Assembly: GCA_023229405.1 (NCBI GenBank)
Contig: JALNZH010000059.1
Coordinates: 1 to 15,283, forward strand
Direction of reading: 5' to 3'
Source: Bacteroidota bacterium
GTDB taxonomy: Bacteria > Bacteroidota > Ignavibacteria > UBA10030 > UBA8401
Length of the DNA stretch: 15,283 nt
The position numbers were made by a program, and so were the translations under genes. This document shows, in pieces, positions 7,805 to 14,768 of this stretch; the stretch's first letter is position 1, and the number at the start of each line of letters is the position of its first letter. The notes below the pieces were generated by a model. The model made no database searches and was not told where the DNA came from. It was given only the letters and a program-made list of their open reading frames with translations.

Positions 7805-7870
7805 ACGAAGGAACAAAACTTTTCACCATTACGTCTTTGGGGAGTTTCTTAATTTGAAACGTAACAACCT

Positions 7871-7940
7871 CGTCATGCTAACGAATGTCGGCATCCGTCA
7901 TGATATTTTTAGATGCCGAAACAAGTTCGGCATGGCGTCA
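7871..7940. repeat. REP-like hairpin cluster downstream of the M28 peptidase gene
   Basis: The clearest element is ATGCCGAA-ACAAG-TTCGGCAT (7913-7933), an 8-bp stem with a 5-nt loop. A degenerate version precedes it (about 7875-7893), and GTCAT units flank both. This layout of paired hairpins around CGAAACAAGTTCG resembles dispersed intergenic repeats common in FCB-group genomes. A second cluster of similar design lies at 10255-10352. Confidence 0.6.
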
Positions 7941-7984
7941 TTTTATAAATAAAGATGCTGCCGATATAGTAGTTGAAAAACATA

Positions 7985-9601
7985 TCAATGTGAATGTCCG
8001 TTTTCATCCTCAAAGCCGCGCACTGTTCCCTGCGGTGTTGATGGCATGGATGGTTTACGCGGCAATTTTTCATCTCGCATTGCTGCGTTGTATGCAAACG
8101 CCGCCATCAGAATTGCAGCCTGTTTCATATCGTCTTCCTGCGCCCGATCAAAAACATCCATTGTCGAATGCCATGTGCGTGTTCCGTATTCGATCGGATC
8201 CTGAATGAATTGAAATCCGGGTAATCCCACGCCGTCAAACGCCTGATGATCGGTTCCGCCGGTGTTCATCGGCGTAATGGTCGTTGCTCCAAGATCTTTG
8301 AATGGTGCAAGCCATGCACGGAAGATCGGGCGCAGCTGTTCGTTTCCCTGCATATAAATTCCGCGGACTTTTCCTGTTCCATTGTCATTATTAAAATACG
8401 CGGAAAACTTTTCTGCTTCGAATTTCAGTGTATCTTTAACACCGAAATGCTGTTTCACATACCCGCGCGATCCGAGCAACCCTTGTTCTTCGCCTCCCCA
8501 CAACGCAGCGCGAATTGTTCTGCGCGGTTTTGCTCCAATCGTTTTTAAAATTCGCATAGCTTCCATCACTACGGTTGAACCGGTTCCATCATCCGTCGCT
8601 CCGGTTCCGCCATGCCACGAATCCAAATGACCGCCGATCATAACAATCTCGTCCTTCAAATCTCCCCCTGGAATTTCTGCGATCACGTTATAACTCGAAT
8701 CATCTTTTGCAGACATCTCCACATCAAGTTCAACGGCAAGTTTTATTTTTTCCCCTTTTTGAACCATGCGAACCATGCGATTGTAATGTTCTGCTCCTAC
8801 TTCAATCTGTGTCGGAATCTTAAGTGCTTTGGAGTTGAATGCACCGATACGGGTCGAGTCCGGATGAACAGGAACCGTTGCCCCCATTACAAACACACTT
8901 CCGCCTTCATTCCTTTGAGCGGGCGCGCTGGTAAGAACTGCGGCGGGATTTTCTTTCAAGATCAATTCCCATTTTTTGAATGTTACCAACGCGGCTTGCT
9001 TTTGTTCTGGCGTTTGTCGAAAGTTAAATCCGCCTTTCCCCGGAACTGGCGGCTCTGCGTTTGCCATTTGCAGCAACGATGAATCCGCAGTGCGTGTAGC
9101 CGGCGGATTGAAATATGCATTCAATTTATTTGGCTTGGTGAAGAGAACATATTTTCCTTTTAACTTTCCTTTATATGCATCAATCTGATCAAGAGAATCA
9201 GCATCAAAGTAGATCACTTCACCAACAACGTTACCTTTTAATCCGGGTGACCATGCTTTCGGATACGAAATGAGTGGCTGAGTTTGTCTCCCGATCAGTG
9301 TTGCAGAATATTCTTTCAGCTTCCAGCTTTTTCCGAACGGACCCCACGATTCGAGATGCGAATTCTGCATCCCCATCTCGGTGAATTTGTTCTTCGTCCA
9401 GTTTGCCGCAATATTATATTCTTGCGAACCGGTCAGACGCGGACCGTACACATCCGTTATCCAAGAAAGGATCTCTTTTGCCTGCGAACGATTCAGTCCC
9501 TCATCCCGGATTTTCACCATCATAGCGCTATCCACTTTTTCTTGCGCCGTGATCGCTTGTGCAAACAAGATCACAACGATACAACGAACTGCATATGTCA
9601 T
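7985..9601 (-). CDS. Exported M28-family zinc metallopeptidase
   Basis: This is a secreted aminopeptidase or carboxypeptidase-like enzyme of peptidase family M28 with two zinc ions. With the start at ATG 9601 the protein has 538 residues. A longer ORF begins at 9640, but GGGGAACAGT lies directly before 9601 and the protein then opens with a clean signal peptide (cleaved near AITA-Q, residue 19-20). A protease-associated-like region (about 110-290) precedes the catalytic domain. The metal ligands can be read in order: His325 and Asp327 (GGHLDSWHGG), Asp337 (ATDDGTGS), Glu371-Glu372 (WGGEEQGLLGSRGY), Asp406 (NNDNGTG) and His478 (WHSTMDVFD). The tail ends in GHSH, which may add loose metal binding. 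It lies 69 bp downstream of a lipoprotein gene and could be cotranscribed with it. Confidence 0.92.
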   Translation of the reverse strand: MTYAVRCIVVILFAQAITAQEKVDSAMMVKIRDEGLNRSQAKEILSWITDVYGPRLTGSQEYNIAANWTKNKFTEMGMQNSHLESWGPFGKSWKLKEYSATLIGRQTQPLISYPKAWSPGLKGNVVGEVIYFDADSLDQIDAYKGKLKGKYVLFTKPNKLNAYFNPPATRTADSSLLQMANAEPPVPGKGGFNFRQTPEQKQAALVTFKKWELILKENPAAVLTSAPAQRNEGGSVFVMGATVPVHPDSTRIGAFNSKALKIPTQIEVGAEHYNRMVRMVQKGEKIKLAVELDVEMSAKDDSSYNVIAEIPGGDLKDEIVMIGGHLDSWHGGTGATDDGTGSTVVMEAMRILKTIGAKPRRTIRAALWGGEEQGLLGSRGYVKQHFGVKDTLKFEAEKFSAYFNNDNGTGKVRGIYMQGNEQLRPIFRAWLAPFKDLGATTITPMNTGGTDHQAFDGVGLPGFQFIQDPIEYGTRTWHSTMDVFDRAQEDDMKQAAILMAAFAYNAAMRDEKLPRKPSMPSTPQGTVRGFEDENGHSH

Positions 9602-9670
9602 ACTGTTCCCCGAGGTTAAATTAAAAGAGTGGAAAGGCAATCTCTGTGTTCGTCGGAATAGTTCAATCTC

Positions 9671-10162
9671 TTATTGAGCGTGAAGAGAATCCGCTGTTGC
9701 CGGTGCCACAACGCCTTGTTTCTTCACAAAACCATCGCCAATTGAATTCATAAAATCTCTCCGCATGTTTGCCGCAACTCGTACATCCGATCCGTTATGC
9801 CAGATCTTGCCGTCCCAAATACGGGACTCTATTTTGAATTCGAACTTCTTTCTATCCGGTGTAAATTTTGCCACGATTCGAATCTGATATCGCTCATTCT
9901 GCATATCCTCTGAAAAATAGGATTGACAGTAGGCTGAGCGCACATACCCGTCTTCTTTCGAAATCATATCCAGCTCGAACTTCTTTGTGACGATATAGAT
10001 GACCCGCTGCCACGCGTCTTCATACTTAACCGATTGTTTAATATCCATCGTTTCCCAGTACTGCTTGTTCATCTGCATAAAAGAATCGGGAGCCCCTAAG
10101 CCGCAACCTGAAAGCAGCATAAAAGCAGAAACAATAACGGTGCGTATCATATAAATTTTCAT
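9671..10162 (-). CDS. Small predicted lipoprotein, function unknown
   Basis: This 163-residue protein has a lipoprotein signal: MKIYMIRTVIVSAFMLLSG ends just before a cysteine (LLSGC), so it should be lipid-anchored in the envelope. The mature part contains one short alpha/beta domain, with a helix around YEDAWQRVIYIVTKKF followed by strands (SKEDGYVRSAYC; RYQIRIVAKF; KKFEFKIESRIW). 'Y.dAW..v...' then a strand recalls helix-grip domains such as those of BamC, but this is only a fold-level impression. Its start is ATG 10162, with GAAGG nearby; ATG 10150 is an alternative. It lies just upstream of the M28 peptidase gene. Confidence 0.75.
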   Translation of the reverse strand: MKIYMIRTVIVSAFMLLSGCGLGAPDSFMQMNKQYWETMDIKQSVKYEDAWQRVIYIVTKKFELDMISKEDGYVRSAYCQSYFSEDMQNERYQIRIVAKFTPDRKKFEFKIESRIWDGKIWHNGSDVRVAANMRRDFMNSIGDGFVKKQGVVAPATADSLHAQ

Positions 10163-10254
10163 AGCAGGAACCTTCGACAGTGAGAAAAAATACTGAGGGA
10201 ATATAAGATTTTTGGGAGAAAAGGACAGCAGAAATCTTGCGGTGCCTCTGTTTT

Positions 10255-10352
10255 GTTACCCCGAACGTGTTTCGGGGTAACGAAACGCTGAAAACACCTG
10301 CCCGCCAACTATTTTTTTATATACAACGGGCAGAAATTCAGCATGGCGTTAC
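10255..10352. repeat. REP-like double hairpin upstream of the small lipoprotein gene
   Basis: The first hairpin is GTTACCCCGAA (10255-10265), a 5-nt loop, and TTCGGGGTAAC (10271-10281), an 11-bp perfect stem. A second, imperfect hairpin follows: CGCTGAA and CTGCCCG near 10285-10304 pair with CGGGCAG and TTCAGC(AT)GGCG near 10329-10349. Neither strand has a U-run directly after the first stem, so it is not a typical intrinsic terminator. It separates the osmC-end of one operon from the next lipoprotein gene and may be a transcript-end or a mobile repeat. Confidence 0.6.
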
Positions 10353-10374
10353 ATTAACATTGACTCAACCAACA

Positions 10375-10791
10375 TTAGTCCGGATAATTATAGACGATTT
10401 CCAACTTAATATCGGGATGAAGACTTTTTGCCACCGGGCAATGATCCCCGATCTCCTTCAAGCGGAGACGATATTTCTGGGCGATTCCCGCAGGAAAGGA
10501 AAAACGCGTAATGATCTTTGAAATACGACGTGGTGCATCCGTGCTCATATGCTTTTCAATCGCGATATGTGTTCCATCCAGTACCACGGCCATCTTCTCT
10601 TTTTGTGCAAAAATCCCCATGGTGGTAATCATGCAGCTGCCGAGCGCAGTAGCGACTAAGTCGGTTGGAGAAAAACTTTCTCCCATGCCAAAATTATCTT
10701 TTGGCGCATCGGTAACGAAACGCATGCCACTGTTGTCATGAACAGCGTTGCAGCGCAAATGACCGTGATAAGCAATGGAAATTGGGACCAT
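10375..10791 (-). CDS. OsmC/Ohr-family protein
   Basis: OsmC-family proteins are thiol-dependent peroxidases that reduce organic or inorganic hydroperoxides in the cytoplasm. The 138 residues match the family. Both redox cysteines are present: Cys53 in the helix motif SPTDLVATALGSCMITTMG (41-59) and Cys118 in DHCPVAKSL (116-124). The acidic glutamate (GESF, 37-40) before the first cysteine also fits. It lacks the longer N-terminus of classical E. coli OsmC and looks like the YhfA-type branch. The start is ATG 10791; its ribosome site is weak. It is 37 bp downstream of a lipoprotein gene, on the same strand, and probably closes the operon that begins with msrA. Confidence 0.9.
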   Translation of the reverse strand: MVPISIAYHGHLRCNAVHDNSGMRFVTDAPKDNFGMGESFSPTDLVATALGSCMITTMGIFAQKEKMAVVLDGTHIAIEKHMSTDAPRRISKIITRFSFPAGIAQKYRLRLKEIGDHCPVAKSLHPDIKLEIVYNYPD

Positions 10792-10828
10792 GAGTGACTC
10801 GTATCGTTAAGTTTAAAAGGAAAAAAAA

Positions 10829-11665
10829 TTACGGTTTGTCAAAATCGATATTGCTGCGGTATTCCAGAATATTGTTCTGCGCCCGTACGCTCGATCGAGA
10901 AAATCGTAAATACCGCTTCACAAATTCCAAACGCTGTGAGCCATAACGCGCTTCCGGGATCGGAAAGACAATCTCGGAAGTGACGGCGGACGGAATAAGC
11001 ACCGGTTTGATTAAATCGGTGGTCAACAACGGTATCTCTTTGTAATACGGGATGTTCCATCCCAAGAGATTGATGGTGATCTTTGTTTTTAGGCGGACGG
11101 TTTTCGGAACCGGATTCAACCGAATGTAATCCGAATCCGCCGCTGCTACAGTAAAAATAATCTGTTCGTTCAGATAAAAATGGATCTGTGGAGAGACATG
11201 GGCGGAGACGCCGGTATATGTTCCGGATGCTTTAATCATTCCCGTCCCTTCAATCTCAAGTTGTGCGTAGATGGTGTTGTTGGAAACGTCGGTAAACGCA
11301 AATTTTTTTAAATCGATATCCAATGTTCCCGTATCGACATCCACCATATTAGTGTAGCCGATACCAAGAACCGACTTTTCCTCTTTCCAAAGCGGACGGG
11401 TAGGAAGAAAATCGATATGGATATCTTTCATCGTACTGTTCGTAACTCTGCCGAGCAGAGTGTTAACGGCAGAAGCGCGGGTTTGCGTAATAAGATCATG
11501 TCCATGGGGAAGAGAACGAGTGCGCACATTAATCACCATATCCAACGAATCCAGCTTCGGTTTGCTATCGTCAATGATCTGCCGTGATTCTTCGATTGGT
11601 GGAATATTCAGGGATGAACCGCAGCTTGCGAACAACAACAGTATAAAGAACGAAAAGGGTTTCAT
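10829..11665 (-). CDS. Predicted lipoprotein, possible TULIP-like fold
   Basis: This 278-residue protein has a short lipoprotein signal (MKPFSFFILLLFASC), so the mature form would start at Cys15. The body is beta-rich, with repeated alternating hydrophobic strands (DTGTLDIDLKKFAFTD, YAQLEIEGTGMIKASG). The segments INLLGWNIPYYKEIPLL and VFPIPEARYG also stand out. The amphipathic strand pattern and the partner gene suggest a tubular lipid-binding (TULIP-like) or related fold, but I do not recognise a named family. Its ATG overlaps the stop of the upstream lipoprotein gene (ATGA), so the two are translationally coupled and likely work as partners. Confidence 0.7.
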   Translation of the reverse strand: MKPFSFFILLLFASCGSSLNIPPIEESRQIIDDSKPKLDSLDMVINVRTRSLPHGHDLITQTRASAVNTLLGRVTNSTMKDIHIDFLPTRPLWKEEKSVLGIGYTNMVDVDTGTLDIDLKKFAFTDVSNNTIYAQLEIEGTGMIKASGTYTGVSAHVSPQIHFYLNEQIIFTVAAADSDYIRLNPVPKTVRLKTKITINLLGWNIPYYKEIPLLTTDLIKPVLIPSAVTSEIVFPIPEARYGSQRLEFVKRYLRFSRSSVRAQNNILEYRSNIDFDKP

Positions 11666-12480
11666 TTTTTTACCCCCACATTCTTCAGATTCATGGCGAC
11701 GAACAATTTTTCCTTAAAGATAAGCACTTCTTTTAATGCAAGAGAGTAATTCAGCATTTGTGCCGGAGTAGAGATATCCATATTTAAACCGGTTCGCACC
11801 TGTACCGCACTCGCCTGCACCGGAAATTGGTTATTAAAATCGACCGGAAACTGGATGGGGGGAAGATTGTCGCTGAGCGTGGAAAGTTTCATGGTAAGAA
11901 TATCTCCGATGATTCCTTCCATTGATGCAATCATGCCGGACGCTTTCACATTAGGAACAACGTTAAACGGCTCCAGAGTGGCATAGAACTTTCCGCTGTC
12001 GATGCCAAATGTTAGAATACAATCCATCAACAGATTGACATTCACGTCGTACCCGTGGTGATACGCTGCCATGGAGATGGTAGCAATAGCCGATCCGTTA
12101 TACAGTTTTATACGAATAGAGCGGATATTAAACGAGGTGAGCGAATCAAGCCAGCCTGTCGTGGAATCAAGCTGTGACGCGGCTTTGTTCAGCAGCACTT
12201 CGGAGAAGTAGAACGACATGTCTGCATTGCCGACAGAGTCGCCGTTCGCCATCCGGTCGGCGAGCGAGTGTGCTCCGCTTAGCCGAATCTGCATCACCCT
12301 CGCTTCACGCGCTCTCTGTAGCTGCGCAAGATCAAAATCGGCGCCGGTGAACGGACGAAGAATAAAACATCCTTGAAAAATAAATCCAAACGATAAAAAA
12401 TAAATTCCGGCAAATAAAAAACGAAGAGAAGGACAACGCTTCTCGCTTGTTGTCTCTCTCTTCGTTTGTCGATGATTCAT
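11662..12480 (-). CDS. Predicted lipoprotein, possible TULIP-like fold, coupled to the next gene
   Basis: This 272-residue protein starts with a long polar n-region of about 22 residues and then a hydrophobic stretch ending FIFQGC, a somewhat irregular lipobox. The mature part has the features SFYFSEVLLNKAASQLD, then strands FNIRSIRIKLYNGSAIATIS and NVNLLMDCILTFGIDSGKFY. An amphipathic helix region is followed by LPPIQFPVDF. The helix, twisted strands and the 'lP.i.f' ending are reminiscent of YceB-like TULIP domains; this is an inference. The gene starts 18 bp after msrA and has no obvious ribosome site, so it probably depends on readthrough from msrA. Its end overlaps the next lipoprotein by ATGA. 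Confidence 0.68.
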   Translation of the reverse strand: MNHRQTKRETTSEKRCPSLRFLFAGIYFLSFGFIFQGCFILRPFTGADFDLAQLQRAREARVMQIRLSGAHSLADRMANGDSVGNADMSFYFSEVLLNKAASQLDSTTGWLDSLTSFNIRSIRIKLYNGSAIATISMAAYHHGYDVNVNLLMDCILTFGIDSGKFYATLEPFNVVPNVKASGMIASMEGIIGDILTMKLSTLSDNLPPIQFPVDFNNQFPVQASAVQVRTGLNMDISTPAQMLNYSLALKEVLIFKEKLFVAMNLKNVGVKK

Positions 12481-12498
12481 ACAGGTTGAGGTAAGGTG

Positions 12499-13128
12499 TT
12501 ATTGTTTCTTCAGCTTGCTGCCGAACTCCTTTTTAAATTTACTCAATTTTGGATTGATTACCATCATACAATATGGCTGAAAAGAATTTTGGTTGTAGTA
12601 GTCCTGATGATATGCTTCCGCCTTATAGAAGGTACCGTACATTGAAATTTCTGTGACAATCGGATCATCCCAGATTTTCGCTGCATCGGTTTCCCGCTTC
12701 ACCTGTTCCGCAATCGCTTTTTGCTCCGGGCTGTGGTAAAATATTGCTGAACGGTATTGTGTTCCCGCATCTGCCCCTTGTTTGTTCAGCGTGGTCGGAT
12801 CGTGCGTTTTGAAGAAAACTTCCAGCAATTCCTTGTAGGAAAGTTTTGCAGAATTAAACGTTATTTGAATCACCTCTGCGTGTCCGGTTCTGCCGGTGCA
12901 AACCTGTTCGTAGGAAGGATTTTTCACCGTACCACCGGAATATCCCGATTCCACCTTCTCCACTCCATCCAGACGCTGATAGATCGCTTCAACACACCAA
13001 AAACAACCGGCTCCGAGAGTTGCCACTTCCAGTTTCTGTTCCATTCGTATTGTTCCTTTCGATGTCGATGGATTTTGAGCGAAAACAATGCCGCATCCAA
13101 CGATCAATAATAAACTAAGATATCTCAT
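12499..13128 (-). CDS. msrA: Peptide methionine sulfoxide reductase MsrA, exported form
   Basis: MsrA reduces methionine S-sulfoxide in proteins and free methionine. The catalytic Cys42 lies in GAGCFWCVEAIYQRLDGV (39-56). Other family elements are SGYSGG (61-66), the acid Glu84 (TGHAEVI), HDPTTLNKQGADAGTQYRS (109-127), AYHQDYY (172-178) and a likely resolving cysteine, Cys187 (NSFQPYC). The N-terminal 19 residues form a signal peptide, with cleavage after VFA. An alternative lipobox-like IVGC at 9-12 is too close to the N-terminus to be convincing. The start at 13128 has a near-perfect ribosome site (GGAGGTGA, 13132-13139). A second start is possible at ATG 13044 and would give a cytoplasmic enzyme. 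It is the first gene of a likely msrA-lipoprotein-lipoprotein-osmC operon. Confidence 0.95.
   Translation of the reverse strand: MRYLSLLLIVGCGIVFAQNPSTSKGTIRMEQKLEVATLGAGCFWCVEAIYQRLDGVEKVESGYSGGTVKNPSYEQVCTGRTGHAEVIQITFNSAKLSYKELLEVFFKTHDPTTLNKQGADAGTQYRSAIFYHSPEQKAIAEQVKRETDAAKIWDDPIVTEISMYGTFYKAEAYHQDYYNQNSFQPYCMMVINPKLSKFKKEFGSKLKKQ
13042..13059 (-). promoter_or_regulatory. Internal ribosome site and ATG inside msrA
   Basis: AAAGGA (13054-13059) lies 9 nt before an in-frame ATG at 13042-13044, codon 29 of msrA. Translation from it would skip the signal peptide and start with MEQKLEVATLGAGCFWC, like ordinary cytosolic MsrA. The spacing is good for initiation. Whether it is used cannot be read from the sequence. 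Confidence 0.4.
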
Positions 13129-13178
13129 TTTTCACCTCCGTATACAATAACGTCAATTCATCGGAAGAAATTCTCACA

Positions 13179-13192
13179 AAACGATAACGTTT
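13179..13192. promoter_or_regulatory. AAACG-ATAA-CGTTT inverted repeat in the msrA / lipoprotein divergent spacer
   Basis: A 5-bp inverted repeat with a 4-nt centre lies in the 185-bp region between the divergent msrA (starts 13128) and the plus-strand lipoprotein gene (starts 13314). The position suits an operator that could act on either promoter. Such short repeats also occur by chance. Confidence 0.3.
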
Positions 13193-13313
13193 CCATGAAA
13201 AAAGATGACTTGCGTTACGGTGTACAAATTGGCAAATTTCAATGGGGGAAAGGATGGTTTTTACCGTCCTGCCGAATTACTCCTTCCGCATACTTCGCTA
13301 TCTGTTGAACATT

Positions 13314-14063
13314 ATGATCAGGCTACTGACACATTGTTCGCCCCTCTTTGCGCTGCTTATCGTTTCCGGCTGTTCCGGGTTGATGAATTCATCTGTTCCT
13401 TCCGGCACGAAGTATGTCTATACATATACAATGGAGCAACCGGCGCAAAACGACGATCTGAAGTTCCGCGACGACAATATTGAAATCAGTTTCGTCTTCG
13501 ATGCATCGGCGATTACGTTCCAACTGTATAATATGTCGGAGCAGCAGATCTCGATTGCCTGGGAACGAGTATCGCTTGGCGTGAACAAAAGAATGTATCC
13601 GGTCCGCAACAATACCACCTTCTACACCATGGGACACGCCACGCCGCAGCCGCTCGGAGTTCCGCCGCAGGGATTTCTTCGCGAGACGGTGATTCCCTGG
13701 CAGCATGTGAATTATGAAAAAGGGAAGTGGATTGAACAGGAACTTTTTCCGACGAACGACAGCGGCTCGATTACAATCAGAGAGATCATTGAAACGACCG
13801 CGGGAAGCGAAATCACATTAACACTTCCCATCCGCATCGGGAAACTTGTGATGGATTATACCTTTATCTTTAAAGTTGATGCTGCGACGCCCCTTCCGTT
13901 CGGCGTCATGCCGCCGGTGAATGAACGCCCTCCAAAGCCCGACGCGCCGATGTATGAACTTTCCATTATGCAGGGATATTTGCCGATTATTATTTCAGCG
14001 GGAATTCTGATTATTTCAATTATTATTTTTTCGCAGAAGAAAGCGCCCACGGAAGGATTGTAA
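13314..14063 (+). CDS. Predicted lipoprotein with C-terminal membrane helix, function unknown
   Basis: This is the only recognised plus-strand gene. Starting at ATG 13314 gives 249 residues with a classical lipoprotein signal (MIRLLTHCSPLFALLIVSG, then Cys20). An earlier ATG at 13242 would add 24 residues before this signal and is less likely. The mature part has an Ig-like beta domain (IEISFVFDASAITFQLYNMSEQQISIAW, in pieces around 57-83) and a second beta region (130-190). A proline-rich linker (PPVNERPPKPDAP) is followed by one strong membrane helix (about 222-240) and a short basic tail QKK. A lipid anchor and a membrane helix at opposite ends are unusual together. I do not recognise the family. 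Confidence 0.75.
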   Translation: MIRLLTHCSPLFALLIVSGCSGLMNSSVPSGTKYVYTYTMEQPAQNDDLKFRDDNIEISFVFDASAITFQLYNMSEQQISIAWERVSLGVNKRMYPVRNNTTFYTMGHATPQPLGVPPQGFLRETVIPWQHVNYEKGKWIEQELFPTNDSGSITIREIIETTAGSEITLTLPIRIGKLVMDYTFIFKVDAATPLPFGVMPPVNERPPKPDAPMYELSIMQGYLPIIISAGILIISIIIFSQKKAPTEGL

Positions 14064-14476
14064 GTTATTTCGGCAGTATCACTGGCGAGGGTCATGTATA
14101 GCGCTCTTTGCTGAGTACCAAGCCATTGATGGGAAGCATCAATATCCCGAAATAGGCACACTTTATAATCAATTTCGCTATTCTGAGTTTCCCACATTCG
14201 AAACATCCCATAGACTACATTGGCAGTAGCGACCATTGCCACCTTCCCCTCACGTATTAGTTCCGCTTTGGAATTCACAAACTCTGGAAACCTCCGTTGT
14301 CCGTCTGGAGTAATGTCCATTGTTGTAATCTCTCGTTCGTCGATCACCTCACGCCACGGAAGGTTGATTCTAGCATAATCCATTTCCAAATAATATTCTA
14401 AAAGTTTTTCGTTGGTCACTGTTTCCGACAACGTTGTTAGAATGACTCCGTGATCATGTGCGTTCCGTATCGGCAT
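13856..14476 (-). CDS. STAS-like protein of unknown function, C-terminus doubtful
   Basis: The ORF encodes 206 residues from ATG 14476. Residues 1-120 look like a small alpha/beta domain of the STAS or SEC14-like type found in many uncharacterised bacterial proteins: EKLLEYYLEMDYARINLPWR is a helix and loop, EVIDEREITTMDITPDG is a strand and turn, KVAMVATANVVYGMFRMWE and VCLFRDIDASHQWLG end it. Such proteins usually stop just after 'WLG'. Here the ORF runs on for about 85 residues, 208 bp of it antisense to the convergent lipoprotein gene, with low-complexity sequence unlike the rest. In the +1 frame a TGA occurs soon after (14092-14094), so a frameshift that lost the normal stop is likely. 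The real gene is probably 14092-14476. Confidence 0.55.
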   Translation of the reverse strand: MPIRNAHDHGVILTTLSETVTNEKLLEYYLEMDYARINLPWREVIDEREITTMDITPDGQRRFPEFVNSKAELIREGKVAMVATANVVYGMFRMWETQNSEIDYKVCLFRDIDASHQWLGTQQRALYMTLASDTAEITYNPSVGAFFCEKIIIEIIRIPAEIIIGKYPCIMESSYIGASGFGGRSFTGGMTPNGRGVAASTLKIKV

Positions 14477-14483
14477 TCATTTC

Positions 14484-14497
14484 CTCGTTGAAACGAG
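14484..14497 (-). promoter_or_regulatory. Hairpin over the ribosome site of the STAS-like gene
   Basis: On the minus strand CTCGT-TTCA-ACGAG is followed at once by GAA and ATG, so the 3' arm overlaps the GAGGAA ribosome site of the ORF starting at 14476. Folding could block initiation. The stem is only 5 bp, so this is tentative. Confidence 0.3.
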
Positions 14498-14587
14498 ACA
14501 AAGAATGAAAATGGATATAAAAGAATTAATTGCTTCGCAAAGTTCTTAATTGTCTGTCTCAAGCGCAATACAATGACGCTATGCTAT

Positions 14588-14637
14588 AAAAAAAAGGAAT
14601 TTAAAACAGAACAGGATGCTGCAAGGCATCCTGTTCT
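14588..14637 (-). terminator. Intrinsic terminator for the small secreted protein gene
   Basis: A 12-bp perfect stem, AGAACAGGATGC (14608-14619) and GCATCCTGTTCT (14626-14637), encloses a 6-nt loop. On the minus strand the stem is followed by GTTTTAAATTCC and then eight T (A-run at 14588-14595). It lies about 130 bp past the stop of the gene at 14769-15173 and ahead of the STAS-like gene. The spacing between the stem and the T-run is longer than ideal. Confidence 0.65.
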
Positions 14638-14768
14638 ATTCATTGTTGACACAACAGCTTAATAAATTGTCATGAGTGTCACGTTAGATAAATAAAAACT
14701 CTTTGAAAAAGTACTGCCATAAGAAAACCATCATGACGAGCACTTCTGCAACTGCCGTCGCCGAAAAA

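Larger units (their letters stand above)
14477..14768. other. Noncoding spacer between the STAS-like gene and the small secreted protein gene
   Basis: About 290 bp without a convincing gene. It contains the hairpin over the ribosome site at 14484-14497 and the intrinsic terminator at 14588-14637. The rest, 14640-14768, shows no clear structure. Confidence 0.5.

Noticed and set aside
9602..9640. Longer start for the M28 peptidase at ATG 9640
   Set aside because: The ATG at 9601 has a good ribosome site and begins a normal signal peptide; the extra 13 residues would spoil it.
10255..10281. Intrinsic terminator for osmC or a neighbour
   Set aside because: The stem is strong but no U-run follows on either strand, so a REP-like repeat fits better.
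13242..13313. Longer start of the plus-strand lipoprotein at ATG 13242
   Set aside because: It would place 24 extra residues before a classical lipoprotein signal that starts well at 13314.
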